This document shows positions 50,261 to 61,974 of a stretch of DNA of 64,000 nucleotides, one piece after another (the first letter of the stretch is position 1; the number at the start of each line of letters is the position of its first letter). Both the position numbers and the translations under genes were made by a program. This DNA comes from Phalacrocorax aristotelis (lineage: Eukaryota > Chordata > Aves > Suliformes > Phalacrocoracidae): NCBI RefSeq assembly GCF_949628215.1, contig NC_134280.1:2800501-2864500 (forward strand). The letters run 5' to 3'. The notes under the pieces were generated by a model, which did not search any database, was not told where the DNA came from, and worked only from the letters and a program-made list of their open reading frames with translations.

Positions 50261-52484
50261 TCCAGAAATAATTACCTGGAGCTCATCAGTTATTTACTGT
50301 GTCGATTCATGGTTAGCTCCAAACAACAACAGTGCAAAAGGATAAAAAAAAGTAAACCTCCCTGACACTACAGTGCCCGGCTAGCTGTTATTTTCCCAAA
50401 ATAAAAAAAATTATATTTATGCATTCATTTAGCCTCGTCGCAGAAGTAATGCACACGTGAATAAAGCTGCCTAAAAAAAGGGCTAAGAGGAAAGGGGGGG
50501 ACGAAGACCACTGGGGATGTTACAGGAAGACTCTGGGCTAGGTCCTAAGAGCCACGGGACCACCAGCTGGTGCCCATCATCACAGGTAGTAATAAAAACT
50601 GGTAATAAAAACAGAACAAACAAAAAAATCAGGAGAGTGCAGGGCACCAAAGCAAAGGCCTGTGAGCCAGGACAAAGGGCCGGGCACTGCCTGAGGCCAG
50701 CAGAGAAAAGGAAGAGGAGCTGAGGTGTGAAGAGATTAGGTTGTCCAGGATGGAGAAAAAGCCACATTTATTGAGCAGTTTTACTGTGACTCTTCACACT
50801 TCACCCCCTAACGAGGAAAAGGCAGAAGCTAGTGGGTCTGCTCTTCTGCCTCTGTAGCCCCGCTCGCACAGGGGCACACCTGTGCAAACAGGTATGGGTC
50901 TCGCTTGACTTGCTTCACTGGGGTAAACTGGAGCACGCACCTCCATAGATCATGTTGCAGCTGGTCATGCTGGGTCAGTGCGTATTGCTTGGCAACTTCA
51001 CCAATCTCTGGCACATGAATTAAAACACAACTCCTACTTGGTATGAGTTAAGCTTTAAACTTCAAAAAAAATAACTTCTTCCTCCATTCTGGAACATCTC
51101 TGCAATGTAGGAGTTGTCACCCCTTTGGTCTCGCACCTCTGATAAGCCCAACTGGTGCAGGCTCCCATGCAGGGTGGTCAGGCAGCCTCTGTGGGGTTTT
51201 GGCATCCTCATCCCCGCCTTTGCCTTCGTCTGTAACCAGCCCCACGTCCTGATGCCCCGTGCTTTTGCCCCAACACCTTTGTTAACACCTTCTGCCCACC
51301 ACCTTGCCATGCACTGTCACCTCTGCCACTGTCCGTGTCATCCAGCTGAGATGCTTTAATATCATTAGCTCACCAGATGGCAAATATTATACATGATATT
51401 AAATAATGTATTCGATATCAGTAACTGGGAGCTAAGGCAGACCTCCTCCCGCTCCATCTTCAATCTGCTCCAGCAAACCTCTCACCTCCTGGAGACAAAG
51501 CTTCACTGCAGACTCTTCTGCTCCTTCGTTTATCTCTTCATCTGCTCTGCCTTTTGCTAGATCCAAATGCCTCATCATCTTGGCATTACAAAGTCCACTT
51601 TCCCAAAGTACAGTGTTTATGGAGTATCATCAGTAATTCAAGTGTCTGCCAGCTAAGAGATGTTATCTCCAGCATAGCTGAAGAATACCTCAAAATCATG
51701 CTCCAACTCATCTGCCTTAAACGCTCACCTACGGAACATGCTAAAAGCAGACATAGTTTTCAAAATATACCCCCCTGATTTAACCAGTTGCTTAATTTTC
51801 ACACATGAATCATCTGGCATTCCACAGGCCACGATATATAACTTTCATTATGTCACCGCTGACATTTTCACTGCTGGAAGACCATGATTTACTGGTTTTC
51901 ATTAGACCTGATCCCCACTCTCAGTCCTACCCCCAACTTCTTGAGGAATTCACGTCTGATCAGTGAAATGTTGATCTGACTTGAAAATACACTGCTCTTC
52001 ATCTTCTAATTTCTCTAAAATTGACCTTTTCTGACAATCACTTCCAATGCTGACAGTTAGCATATACCACTATAAATAACGAGCCTGAGAGGACATCTCT
52101 TCCTCCAGCGTTGGAAGAAAAGAGGCTTCTAGCAAAGGCACTCTACAACCATAGCCACAACACTGCTATGTTTTTACCACAACAAATACAAAGGAATACT
52201 TAAGAAAAAATAAACCCATTTTCTTTAAAACATTTGAACTGAAACTTTGTACAGTTTTGCTTTCCGACTTAAGCACTAGGCCAATATCGTTATATTTCAT
52301 TATACTTCTTTCCTAGCAAAGACCTCCCTAAGCGTTGAGAAACCACCTCCAAAAGGCTGAAGGTTCCTTTGCATTAATAAAGCTTTGCCCATGGGTCAGC
52401 ACAGCCAGTACTGGTGTGCAAGATCTATGGGTGACAGCACAACCAGGCCAGCAAACACGGCCCATGCCATTATTTGAAAAGAAA

Positions 52485-52535
52485 GACAAATAAATACATA
52501 AATAAATAAACCCAAACAAACAAAAAACACCAAAC
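52485..52535. repeat. A-rich microsatellite (AAAT)n / (AAAC)n
   Basis: Repeated AAATA units pass into AAACAAACAAAAAACACC. It is simple sequence within the presumed LYPD6 5' intron. Confidence 0.85.
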
Positions 52536-53241
52536 CCAGGCAAGAAGTCAAGCGCTAGTGAGAACTGGTTATTTCAAAGGATTTACAGATCATTGAAAAC
52601 CTGAAAAAAAAAAATCAGCCTAGAATAAAGTATGATGGAAGCTTACTCCCTAAAGCCAACAGAGAGGCCGATTAGTAAATGGACTGAAAATTCAGAAATC
52701 TTACAGGTCCAAAGGAAACATGAGAACATGTCTGATGCGAGGAATTCCAAATTGCTTTCTATGGCACTGTTTTAGTTAATTTCTCTTTTATATATAATTG
52801 AGACCTCATGAAACACTAAATCAGGCAAAGGTTCTTATAAGGTATGTTGGACTTTCCAAGAATATTATAGCTAAAACACAGACTACCCAACAACATCTGT
52901 GATCGTCCCCACTATACCCACCAACAGATACACATTTTGGCCCTGAAAGACTGATTTAGTTTCCATAATATCTAATTATGTGACAAGTCACTGGCTGTAA
53001 AACCATGCTTAACATGCTTAAATCCGTGCTGGGTTCCAACTAAAGAAAAAACAGCATTTCTATTCTCCTTTTACGTAAAACATGCACTAGCTGTAAATAT
53101 CTCAAACTACCAATGTAAGTAAGATGTTCAAAAAAGAACTATAAAAAGTGAGACTATATTATGGAGCAAACCAGCACCATAAACAGACAGCAAGATTAAC
53201 TCATAAAATTCCACACTGGGAAGTGCAACAGAAATCCATTA

Positions 53242-53545
53242 CAGAATCAGAGAATCATTAAGGTTGGAAAAGACCTCTAGGATCATCAAGTCCAACCCCC
53301 AACCCAGCACCCCAGGCCTCCTAAACCATGTCCCCAACATGCCAACACATGTTTTGACCACCCCCAGGGACCCCACCTCTCTTCCAATGCCTGACCACTC
53401 TTGCAGGGAAGAAGTTTTCCCTAACATCCAGTCTAAACCTCCCCGACACAGCTTGAGGCCGTTTCCTCTCCTCCTATCACTGGTGACTTTGGAGAAGAGA
53501 CCGACCCCCACCTCACTACAGCCTCCTTTTAGGGGGAGGAGATCC
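53242..53545 (-). mobile_element. CR1 LINE 3' fragment (about 300 bp)
   Basis: The longest - strand CR1 copy in the window. From its 3' end it carries CAGAATCATTAAGG-type tail sequence, GGTTGGAAAAGACCTCTAGG, a long non-coding tail, and then the ORF2 C-terminal region, where the - strand reads LFSKVTSDRRRGNGLKL. The 5' limit is approximate. Confidence 0.94.
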
Positions 53546-54234
53546 CTCTTTCTGCAGAAAGGGCACGTTTCTGCAAGCTCTGGGCACTGACCATTTCCAC
53601 CCAACTCTGAAGTCAACTCTGGTGATACTCAGAAACGAAGGCACGGCGATATCACGTGCTAGCGTGTCATTGCTGGTTGCAACGATTACCTATTTTAATC
53701 CTGGGCAGGGGCCACAGGAGGTAGAAGAAACAGTGCCAAGCCAGTGAGGCTCACCATCGGCTGCCCATTCACCAGGACCTGCCACCTCCAAAAGGACCAG
53801 AGAACCATGACCAAAGAACCTTCCCTTTAGTATCTTGAATCTTTTCATATAATTTTTTAAAGAGTCATCCCACCCCGCTCCCCTTTCCTATTTGTTTCCT
53901 TCTTTTTTTCCTATGAAAACCAATTCATTACTCATGATTCCTTCACTGGTAGATCCAATTTCCAATAATGATTCTCCATAAATAACTCAGGAGGGTTAGG
54001 AGTTCTAGGCTAAAAAAAACCAAAAAACCTTAATGTTTATCTAGAGATGTCTCTCTCACCTATTTCTGTATTTTCAATAAATGGCCAGTACCTGTGCAGC
54101 AAGTAAACTCCCTTTAACCTTATGTAAAGTGTGGAATTCAAGCTATATATATATGTATACAGAAAGCTTTGGTCATGGATTCTGCACCCCCTAATACATG
54201 GGGGCTACACCTACCCCTGTGGATAAAGCTGGCC

Positions 54235-54425
54235 AAGAGAAGGCCAAGATGGGGTGGCCACCGAGAGCAGTGCGTGGCCCTCCGTAGCCCCAGCATCACG
54301 CCCGGGCACCGTCTGGGAGAGCCACGCGAGCAGGCGGCGGCCGAGAGCGCGCCGTGCAAGGGTGCTCACGGCGCGGGCACTCATGGGCACGCACAGCTCC
54401 TGCTCCAGCCCGGCATTTGCACCCA
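54235..54425. other. Small GC- and CpG-rich block
   Basis: About 190 bp with clustered CpG (for example GGCGGCGGCCGAGAGCGCGC) inside otherwise AT-richer intron. It is too short to call a CpG island with confidence. It could be a minor LYPD6 5' exon or promoter, or simply a GC-rich stretch. Confidence 0.35.
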
Positions 54426-56043
54426 GGGGTCACTGGTAGCAGTACACAAGGTGAAAAATGTGGGGTTATCTCAGCGATTACACCCTCAGCGCTCCCCTCA
54501 GTGGAAGTCTGCAGGGTTTGCTTCTGCGTTTAAGTATAAAGTATTGCTAACTCCAAAATTCCCACAATAAGACTCTTCACCTGCTCTGTTTTCCTCTGGT
54601 AGGCTGGGGCTGGATGCAATGACTTTTGGGTCAGCAGAAAACCTTCTGTTGACCTCAGATACCTGCTCTATAGGGCTTTTATAGCACTGCGTGGTGAGAC
54701 GAGCATCCTCCCGCAAAGCCTGAGCAAAGACTGGCGCCAGCTCGGCCGCACTCCCACAGAGAGTTGCAGCACCCACCCGGCTCTGGCACCTCCTACACCC
54801 ACAGCAGCTTTACACATAAGCTCATAATTGCAGCCGCAGCTCCGAGCACCACAATTATGAATACACGATAAAAATAGTTTGCTCACACCCCACTCATGCA
54901 AGCCCTGGAGCCAAAGCAGTGCCGTCGGGTCTGGCACCAAGAAATCATCACACTCTCGCCCACCATCAGCCAGGTTCCTTGTCTGCAGCGTACAAAACCC
55001 CTCACAATACAACAAGCGCTTTTAAAAATATACCTTTCTGCAGAGAAGAGACAGGTAACCGAAGAAATCTAGGCCTGCCGAGATGCAGCGGGATAAGGCG
55101 TGCAGTAACCAAGCCTCCCGAACCAAGGGAACAGTATCTCTCTGAACTCCTTATGAAGTTATACAGCAGCGTGAGAAGCATCAGGAATTAATTAGAAAAC
55201 AGGTTTCCACGTCTGATCAGGTGTCTGCTCTTTCTGCTACAGCTTTGTTTACAAGGAAGACGGGCACCACAGCTGACTCCTCCAAGCTGACACCTACTGC
55301 TCTGTGCACGCTCCTGTGGAGGGGGGGAAAAAAGAAGAGGCGTTGCTCGAGACAAAAATGTTAGATAAATAAAAGAAAAAAATACTAGAGAGAACTCTGC
55401 AGAGTCTGCTCTTATATTCTAATGCACAGCCATGCCTTCTCCCCTGTGCAATAAAACAGGAAAGCAGAAAAAGGTCTCACCCCTCCACAGGCGATTTGTT
55501 TCCTCCAGACTTGCCCACTATAAAAGCCTAAAACTCTGCACACTGTAGCCATGAAAATTATTCACCTGATTAAACAAAATAATCAGTGGTTTAAGACTTT
55601 GCTTTGATTCTTTCAGCCAATTAAAAAAAAAAATAAATAAATCAGTTTTACACCAGAAACAAAGTAGCTACAAGTCTCGCAAGCAAAACCCCCTACATGT
55701 TCTTATCTGCCAGTATAGATTTATTATCATTTTTAAAGCTTAAGCGGAAACACCTGCAATCTCCAGGGTTACAATTCTGCGGTAAATGGGCAGACCCAGG
55801 CCGGAGCGGAGGCAGCACACCGAGAGATCAGGTGCATTTTCAGCCCGGACAGCAGCAGAGGGGGACGGGGCTGGCACCCGTAACTTCACCCCTTGCTTAT
55901 ACTCCAGCGTACAGCTCATTGCAACAGTTCAGAAAACGTTGTCTTTCTTCTCAAAGCGGAAGGGAAGAAAGAAAAAATGTGCCGTACAACCTCCTCTTGT
56001 TATGACAGCCTTGCACAGATATTTCAGGTTTTGTTTTAGTATC

Positions 56044-56062
56044 GGGGGGGGGGGGGGGGGGG
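56044..56062 (+). repeat. G19 homopolymer
   Basis: Nineteen consecutive G, followed by CGGTGGG. It is a potential G-quadruplex former. Run length in an assembly may be unreliable. Confidence 0.85.
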
Positions 56063-59000
56063 CGGTGGGTTTCTATGAAGCTCCAAGACGTGCTGCTGTG
56101 CCAGAGGTATGATGTCATGTAACTAAATTTCTGACTCCCCGCCAGCCTGAGCAGTTATATTAAATGGAGCCAAAATGAGCTTCCTGTGCTAAACTGGAAA
56201 CAAAAGAGCACTTTCACAACGCTGCCCTCAGGGTTAATAGAAATATATATGTCCAACTCAAGGCACCGTTACCGTCTTATCACACTATCAGCTTCTACAT
56301 GCATAGAACAAGATACAGTGTGGGCTCTTACATAATGGGCCTATATTTAAGTCGGCGCGGACAGACGCAGAGAGACTTCAAAACAGCGGCAGGCAGCAAA
56401 CCACCAGCTCAGATCTGCCCACCACGGGACATTCCTGCCCAGCCGCTCATTTCCCAGACGTGGAGCACATGGCACGGGGTAGAAGACGTAACCTCAAACC
56501 CCAACTGGAGACAGAGGAGTCACTACTGGAATTGAATTAGGAGAAGCCATTTGGATCTTAATCTAACAGCACTGCCAAGAGTCCTGATAGCTGTAGAGAC
56601 CCAGGAGTTTTAACCACAGTTAAGTCAAGAATATGATTATGGGTCAGATTTGGAGAGAATCTGCAAAGTAGATGTTACAATTCACATCAAGGCCAATGGC
56701 TGCTTAACTTGAAAAGCGTTTTACCTGCTGTCACCCAACCGTCCCCAAGCACCGGCCGTGGACGGTGCCACCCCTGAAGGACCAGGCTTGGTAGGTTCAT
56801 TTCACACAGGCTGAGCTGGGCTCAGCAACGGCAGTGAAAGCAAGCCAAAGATCTTGTCATGGTGATGCTTTTTTCAAGCAACCCATGTTATTTTAAGTGC
56901 CAGAGTACCAAAAACTTCAGGTGACAAAGGTAGTGCTGCATTACACAGGCAAGTCTCATGTATTGCCAGGTCTGCCCATGGGACATGACTTTTCTAATAT
57001 TTCGATGGCACCTAGCTGCTCTTGCACCCGCCCAGTGGCAGACCACCAAATGTGTCCCGTGTTCAGCGAGTCTGACAAGATGGACCTCTGAACCCCAGGA
57101 GACTGGGAAACCAAGGACTGACAAAATAAATATACGTCCCAGAGGTACAAGGAGACCTAGTGCCCCACTGGGGACCACAGTTACAGCCTCACTCCTGAAT
57201 AATGAGCCAATTTTAATGGAACTGTGAGAGACACGGTGCCCTGAGAAATATCAAGTTAACTGTCAGAGATCTGCAGGTATTTTGGATTTGAAAAGAACAA
57301 GCAGATATTAAAGTCTTCCTTGAAATGCTTGAGAATTAGGGGAAAAATCCAACAAATGGCGCTCAGACAGATCTAACTAAGACTGCTAAGTGTGGTCAGA
57401 TGCTGCCGACAGCTGCTGAAAGCATATGCAATCATTTCAAGACAAATCACCTTGAAAATAACCCTCCCTCAAGAAAGCTTATGATATCCAACAAATGTAA
57501 ACCATTTTCAGACATCTGTGGAAAGGAGAGAATTGTAAGGACCTCAGAAAAGCAATTATATCAGAGAGAAAACCAGAGTGAAGACAAAGGCTGGCATCAA
57601 TGAACACAGTTATCAAGCATTCCCCAACAGGGACAAAAATCAACTAAATGGCTTTCAGTGGGGAAGTGCTCTCTGTTCCTGAGGATGCTCTATGCAAGCC
57701 AGCACGCAGGTATGGGACGAGCCTCAGGAATGCGAGCCTCCACCGCCAAATCCATCAAACTGTCACTGGACCACAAAAGCCAGAGCGAATTTGGATATCC
57801 AGTGCACATCATTTTTCCATCATCTGAAGCCCTCTGAGAGCTTCTGAAATGTGAAAGTCTTTCCTTCTTACAAGTAAAGCTACATTTTACTGAAAGTTAC
57901 TACATTTTTTTAAAAGTCTACAGAAAATGTGTGTGCTAAAGACACCACCAGAACTCACCCTGTTGGGTAACAGCAACAGCTCGGTTCCTCTCCTTGACTC
58001 ACTAACAGTCAACAGTTAATCAGTAAGACGCGCTAAGTGCCCACAGAGGCTCTGTGTAGCTTTCCGCATCTCTATACGACAGATGTACCAATGCGCTTGT
58101 ACGAAGACATTTTCCATTCACAATGGCAACACGGGAGCATTGCTGCAAGGCTTGAAAACCTCTTCCCATACCATGTCCTGTGAACGGATACCAGATACAA
58201 CCCACTAAACACACAGTGGTCTTGAATCGAGATCGGAGTCAGACTTATCGCAGCAGTGCCTCTACAGCAAAGCAGTGGTATTTAATGTTGGTCCTACTAT
58301 TTGGAACCTCAACATAATTTTCATTCACTGGCATCGGATGGAGCCCTTCACATTTATTTTGACTGCCAAGCCAGGCAAACACCTGCACAGGATACGAATT
58401 CAAAAGGAAAAAAGTGACAGATGTACAGCCATACGCACCTTGCATGGCAACAATTTGGTGCCAAAGCACCAAAACCTGTGCTAATCACCTTGAGCTCATT
58501 AATTTACAAAGCTTTGGCCCAACTCTAGCGGCTGGCAGACGATAAAGCTTTTAGTTGATGTGATTCAAACTAATCCACTAAAAGGCATTTAAGATCCAGC
58601 TAGGAAATAGGTATTTTTATATTATTAGAAGTGCTAAAAAGTTTCAGTGACACCAGACTCTCAAGGTGAGGGACAACACCCAGATCCATATGCGAGGATT
58701 TCCCACCTCAAATCCCACCACCAGTCAATGCACTCACAGTCACCCAATGGTTGCTCTACCATTTCTGTACCCTTTCACTGGAGACAGGCAAAAAAAGCAA
58801 CCTGATGCAACCTATCTTACTGCATCTCTCCCTTTTTCACCCTCCTTCTTTGGACCCCATCTTCGGCATGATCTCCTAGGGAAAGGAGGCTTTTGCCATG
58901 GCACAGGAGCATGGGTCATTACGCCTTTCTGCTCCCTTCTCCATCCAAAGCAACGCTCAGACCCATCGGTGGCATTTGGCCAGGCTGGACATGGAGGTAG

Positions 59001-59881
59001 AGGCTGGGAAATAAATGAACACACACTGCAAACACCCTCCAAGTGCCTCAGCTAAGGAAGCACTGCAGCTTGCATGAGTAACTCATTAGACACAAGAAAA
59101 ACCCAACCCAAAAAACCACCACCCACACCAAAAACAAAACAAAAAAACCACAACCAAATCCAACAGAGAAAAAGAGAGAAAACTTTTAGGTGCCCCAATC
59201 ATGGAAAAAACTGAATTACAAACCACAAACCAGGAGAAGACACAAAGCTGTAAGAAAGCAAGCTTCATCAGACATGGGGCTCACGGTGTCCTTGGGGCAA
59301 CGCATGCTGCTGGCTAGTTTGCTGTCAAACTGGGTCACACTCAAAGGTTTTTATTTCATCACTTCCAGAAAGCCAGAGGTTTCTTGTCCTAAAACCCAAC
59401 TAAAGAGCTCCAAATGTTATTCCCAGAGAAAATAGTGCATATAAAAACCTACCTCTGATAAGTGGATAAAAATTCATTGGTTTAACAATGCTCTTCTCTG
59501 CCTGAACTGAAATTTTCTCAGTAAAGCAGTACCACAAAAAAACACTCACAAGAACAAAAACCAATGAGAAAGTCTTTTTCCTTTTTGCCCCTCAAGTATA
59601 AGACCTACAGCCAAGGAACACCGAGGTAGAAGCTGTTTAAAACCTCTTTTATCTGGGAGAAAAATAAAAAGAATTACAGTAAGACCTTTAAAATAATTTT
59701 AAAACCACAAAAACCTCCATACTCTATTACATGTTAAAGTACTGTACAGTTTGGCATAAGCAAGCTAAGCTCTGGTTGTAAAAAACTTAATAGCAATGAA
59801 ACTTTCATACTTACAGAGCAGCTCGCCTGATGCTGATAAAACAACCTCAAAATTTTTCAGTCCTTGAAGGCCAACTAGCAA

Positions 59882-59933
59882 ACATATATACGCGTGCACA
59901 CACACACGCATACATATATATGCATGCACATGC
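59882..59933. repeat. 52-bp perfect alternating purine-pyrimidine tract
   Basis: Every step alternates purine and pyrimidine across 52 bases. The tract contains TATATA, CGCG, a (CA)n core and TATATATGCATGC. Such tracts can adopt left-handed Z-DNA under negative supercoiling. It lies in the presumed LYPD6 5' intron. Confidence 0.95.
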
Positions 59934-61958
59934 TCTCATCATTCAGCAGAGACAGGAGGTAAAATGAGGAGGACGAGGACAATTGGTCTTTTCCTGGGCT
60001 GGGAGGAATCAATAAAGTGTTCTCTTCCCCCTAAACTACTTGTAGTTGACTCCCTTGGATGCTCTGAAGCACCACAATTATTACCCACCAAATGAGCTGT
60101 TCAGGAGCTATGTAAACCTACCCAAAGTCACAGCCGTTATCCCAAGGACACAGGGTTCAAGTTCAATATTCACAGTTGGATCCACACAGGACAGATGTAT
60201 CCCGACCCTACGCTCACCCTCTCCCCCAGCGCTGCTCGACACCGCGACCACAGACGCTGGCCACCACCCTCGCCAGCCCCTCTTATCTCGCTGACGTGAA
60301 GCCTCGCTGGGGGCTGGAAGCTCCTTAAGAGAATGAACACATCTCAAGAGATATTAACTCTTAATATCTGCAGACTGGCATCTGCTTCCTCAGCACTTTA
60401 GCCCCAAATGTTTGTCTGGAAAGAGTGCTCTAAAACCAGTAGGGTTTTCTACAAAATCCAGCCCTGCACCGGTTTAGCTTTAGACTCTTGTTTTATTAAC
60501 ACAAGGATCACAGGAAAACAAACTCCTTTGGCTAAATATTTAAGGCCAGAAAAGCCTGAAAATGCTTTTGACATCTCTTCCTCGCCAGCATCCACAAAAA
60601 GCAAAGAGCCTAACAGATGCAGTAAAAATAAAATACGTAAAAATAGCTTAAACTCCATTAAATATTTAAACATAACCAAGACCACAATAACAGCATTAGC
60701 CAAACTGGTCATGAAAACCCACTAATGCTCATGCCAAAACCATCTTTATCTGAAGGTTTGCCTTGTTTGTGAAAATTCCAACGGTCTGTTTTATTTCACG
60801 TGTGTAGATCTACAGAAGTGCCATAAACCTTATGTGGTGACACTCAAGCAAATATGATGAGATGGGTATTTTTACAACATATATTAATCATGTCTAAATC
60901 AACTGCATGTGCACATCAGAACTATGAAACCGATCATCCTGCCCAAACACACTTTACTGATCAACTCAAAAAAGTGAGCATCGCAGTAATTTAGGGAAGC
61001 CTTTCCAAAACAAACACGAGCATCACGTGTTTCACCCGGCCACATGCACGAGACAGAGCAAAACATATCACAACATGTCAGTGACCACCCGATCGGATAT
61101 TGTTCCTGCCTATTGCGTTCAAATAAAGCGCATGCACTCACCGGAAAGGTGAGCGCCAGATGAAAAGGTTCAAGTTTATTTCGGATGCTGAAATTAAACC
61201 GCTGCTCGCTGGGACTTTGGTCGGTGGAAGCCCACGAGACCATATGACTTTAGCCACAGATGCACAGAGCGATATCTTAAGATGCTAAAACGTTATCAAG
61301 GACTTCCATTATTCTGGAGACAAGAGCTATTGTTTCCACTCACATCAGCGCTATTTTGGGAAACGAGTCATACCCACAATTACCCAAATTAGCTTTCATT
61401 CAACTATTCAGATATAACGTCTGAAAAGTAGCCTAACTGAATCTACTCCATTTACTTCAAAAATCACGCACGTCATTACGAAACAACAAACAAATGAAAA
61501 TCTGCACAAGAAAGCTTGGAGCTGGCAAAGAGACATCCAGGGGTTTAAGTGAAGAATATTTCAGTTTGCTTGTCCTTTCTCCTTCCTACCAACCTTATTT
61601 TTAGGTGACTGAAACCTTCACAGCATACCTTTACCTTAGATTCCAAAGCACGGCTGTAGGCACGCATTATTGACTTAAAGACATCCATCCTACAGCTGAT
61701 TAAACTCCCGAAATGAGCTGGTCAGGCACCTCCCTCCAACACCCAGACAAAAACCTATTGATTCCCATAACAGTAATGTGAATATCGTGGCATAAAAGGG
61801 CAACAAGCTGCAATCCCCCCACCGACGTTTCAGTACCAGTGCTGGAAAATAACATGGACTTGCACTGCAAAGTGATTTAATCTGAAAATCTTTGCATGAA
61901 TAAAGGAATGATAACAGTGAAAGGGAATGGGGACTGGAGTTAGCAATTTCCAACTGTT

Positions 61959-61974
61959 GGGGGGGGGGGGGGGG
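61959..61974 (+). repeat. G16 homopolymer followed by an A8 run
   Basis: Sixteen consecutive G at 61959-61974, then TGGATT and a run of A. It is a potential quadruplex former in the presumed LYPD6 5' intron. Confidence 0.85.

Noticed and set aside
50829-51014. Antisense 61-codon frame (EIGEVAKQYALTQHDQ region) as a possible exon
   Set aside because: It looks protein-like, but no family was recognised and no matching splice context or neighbouring exon was found.
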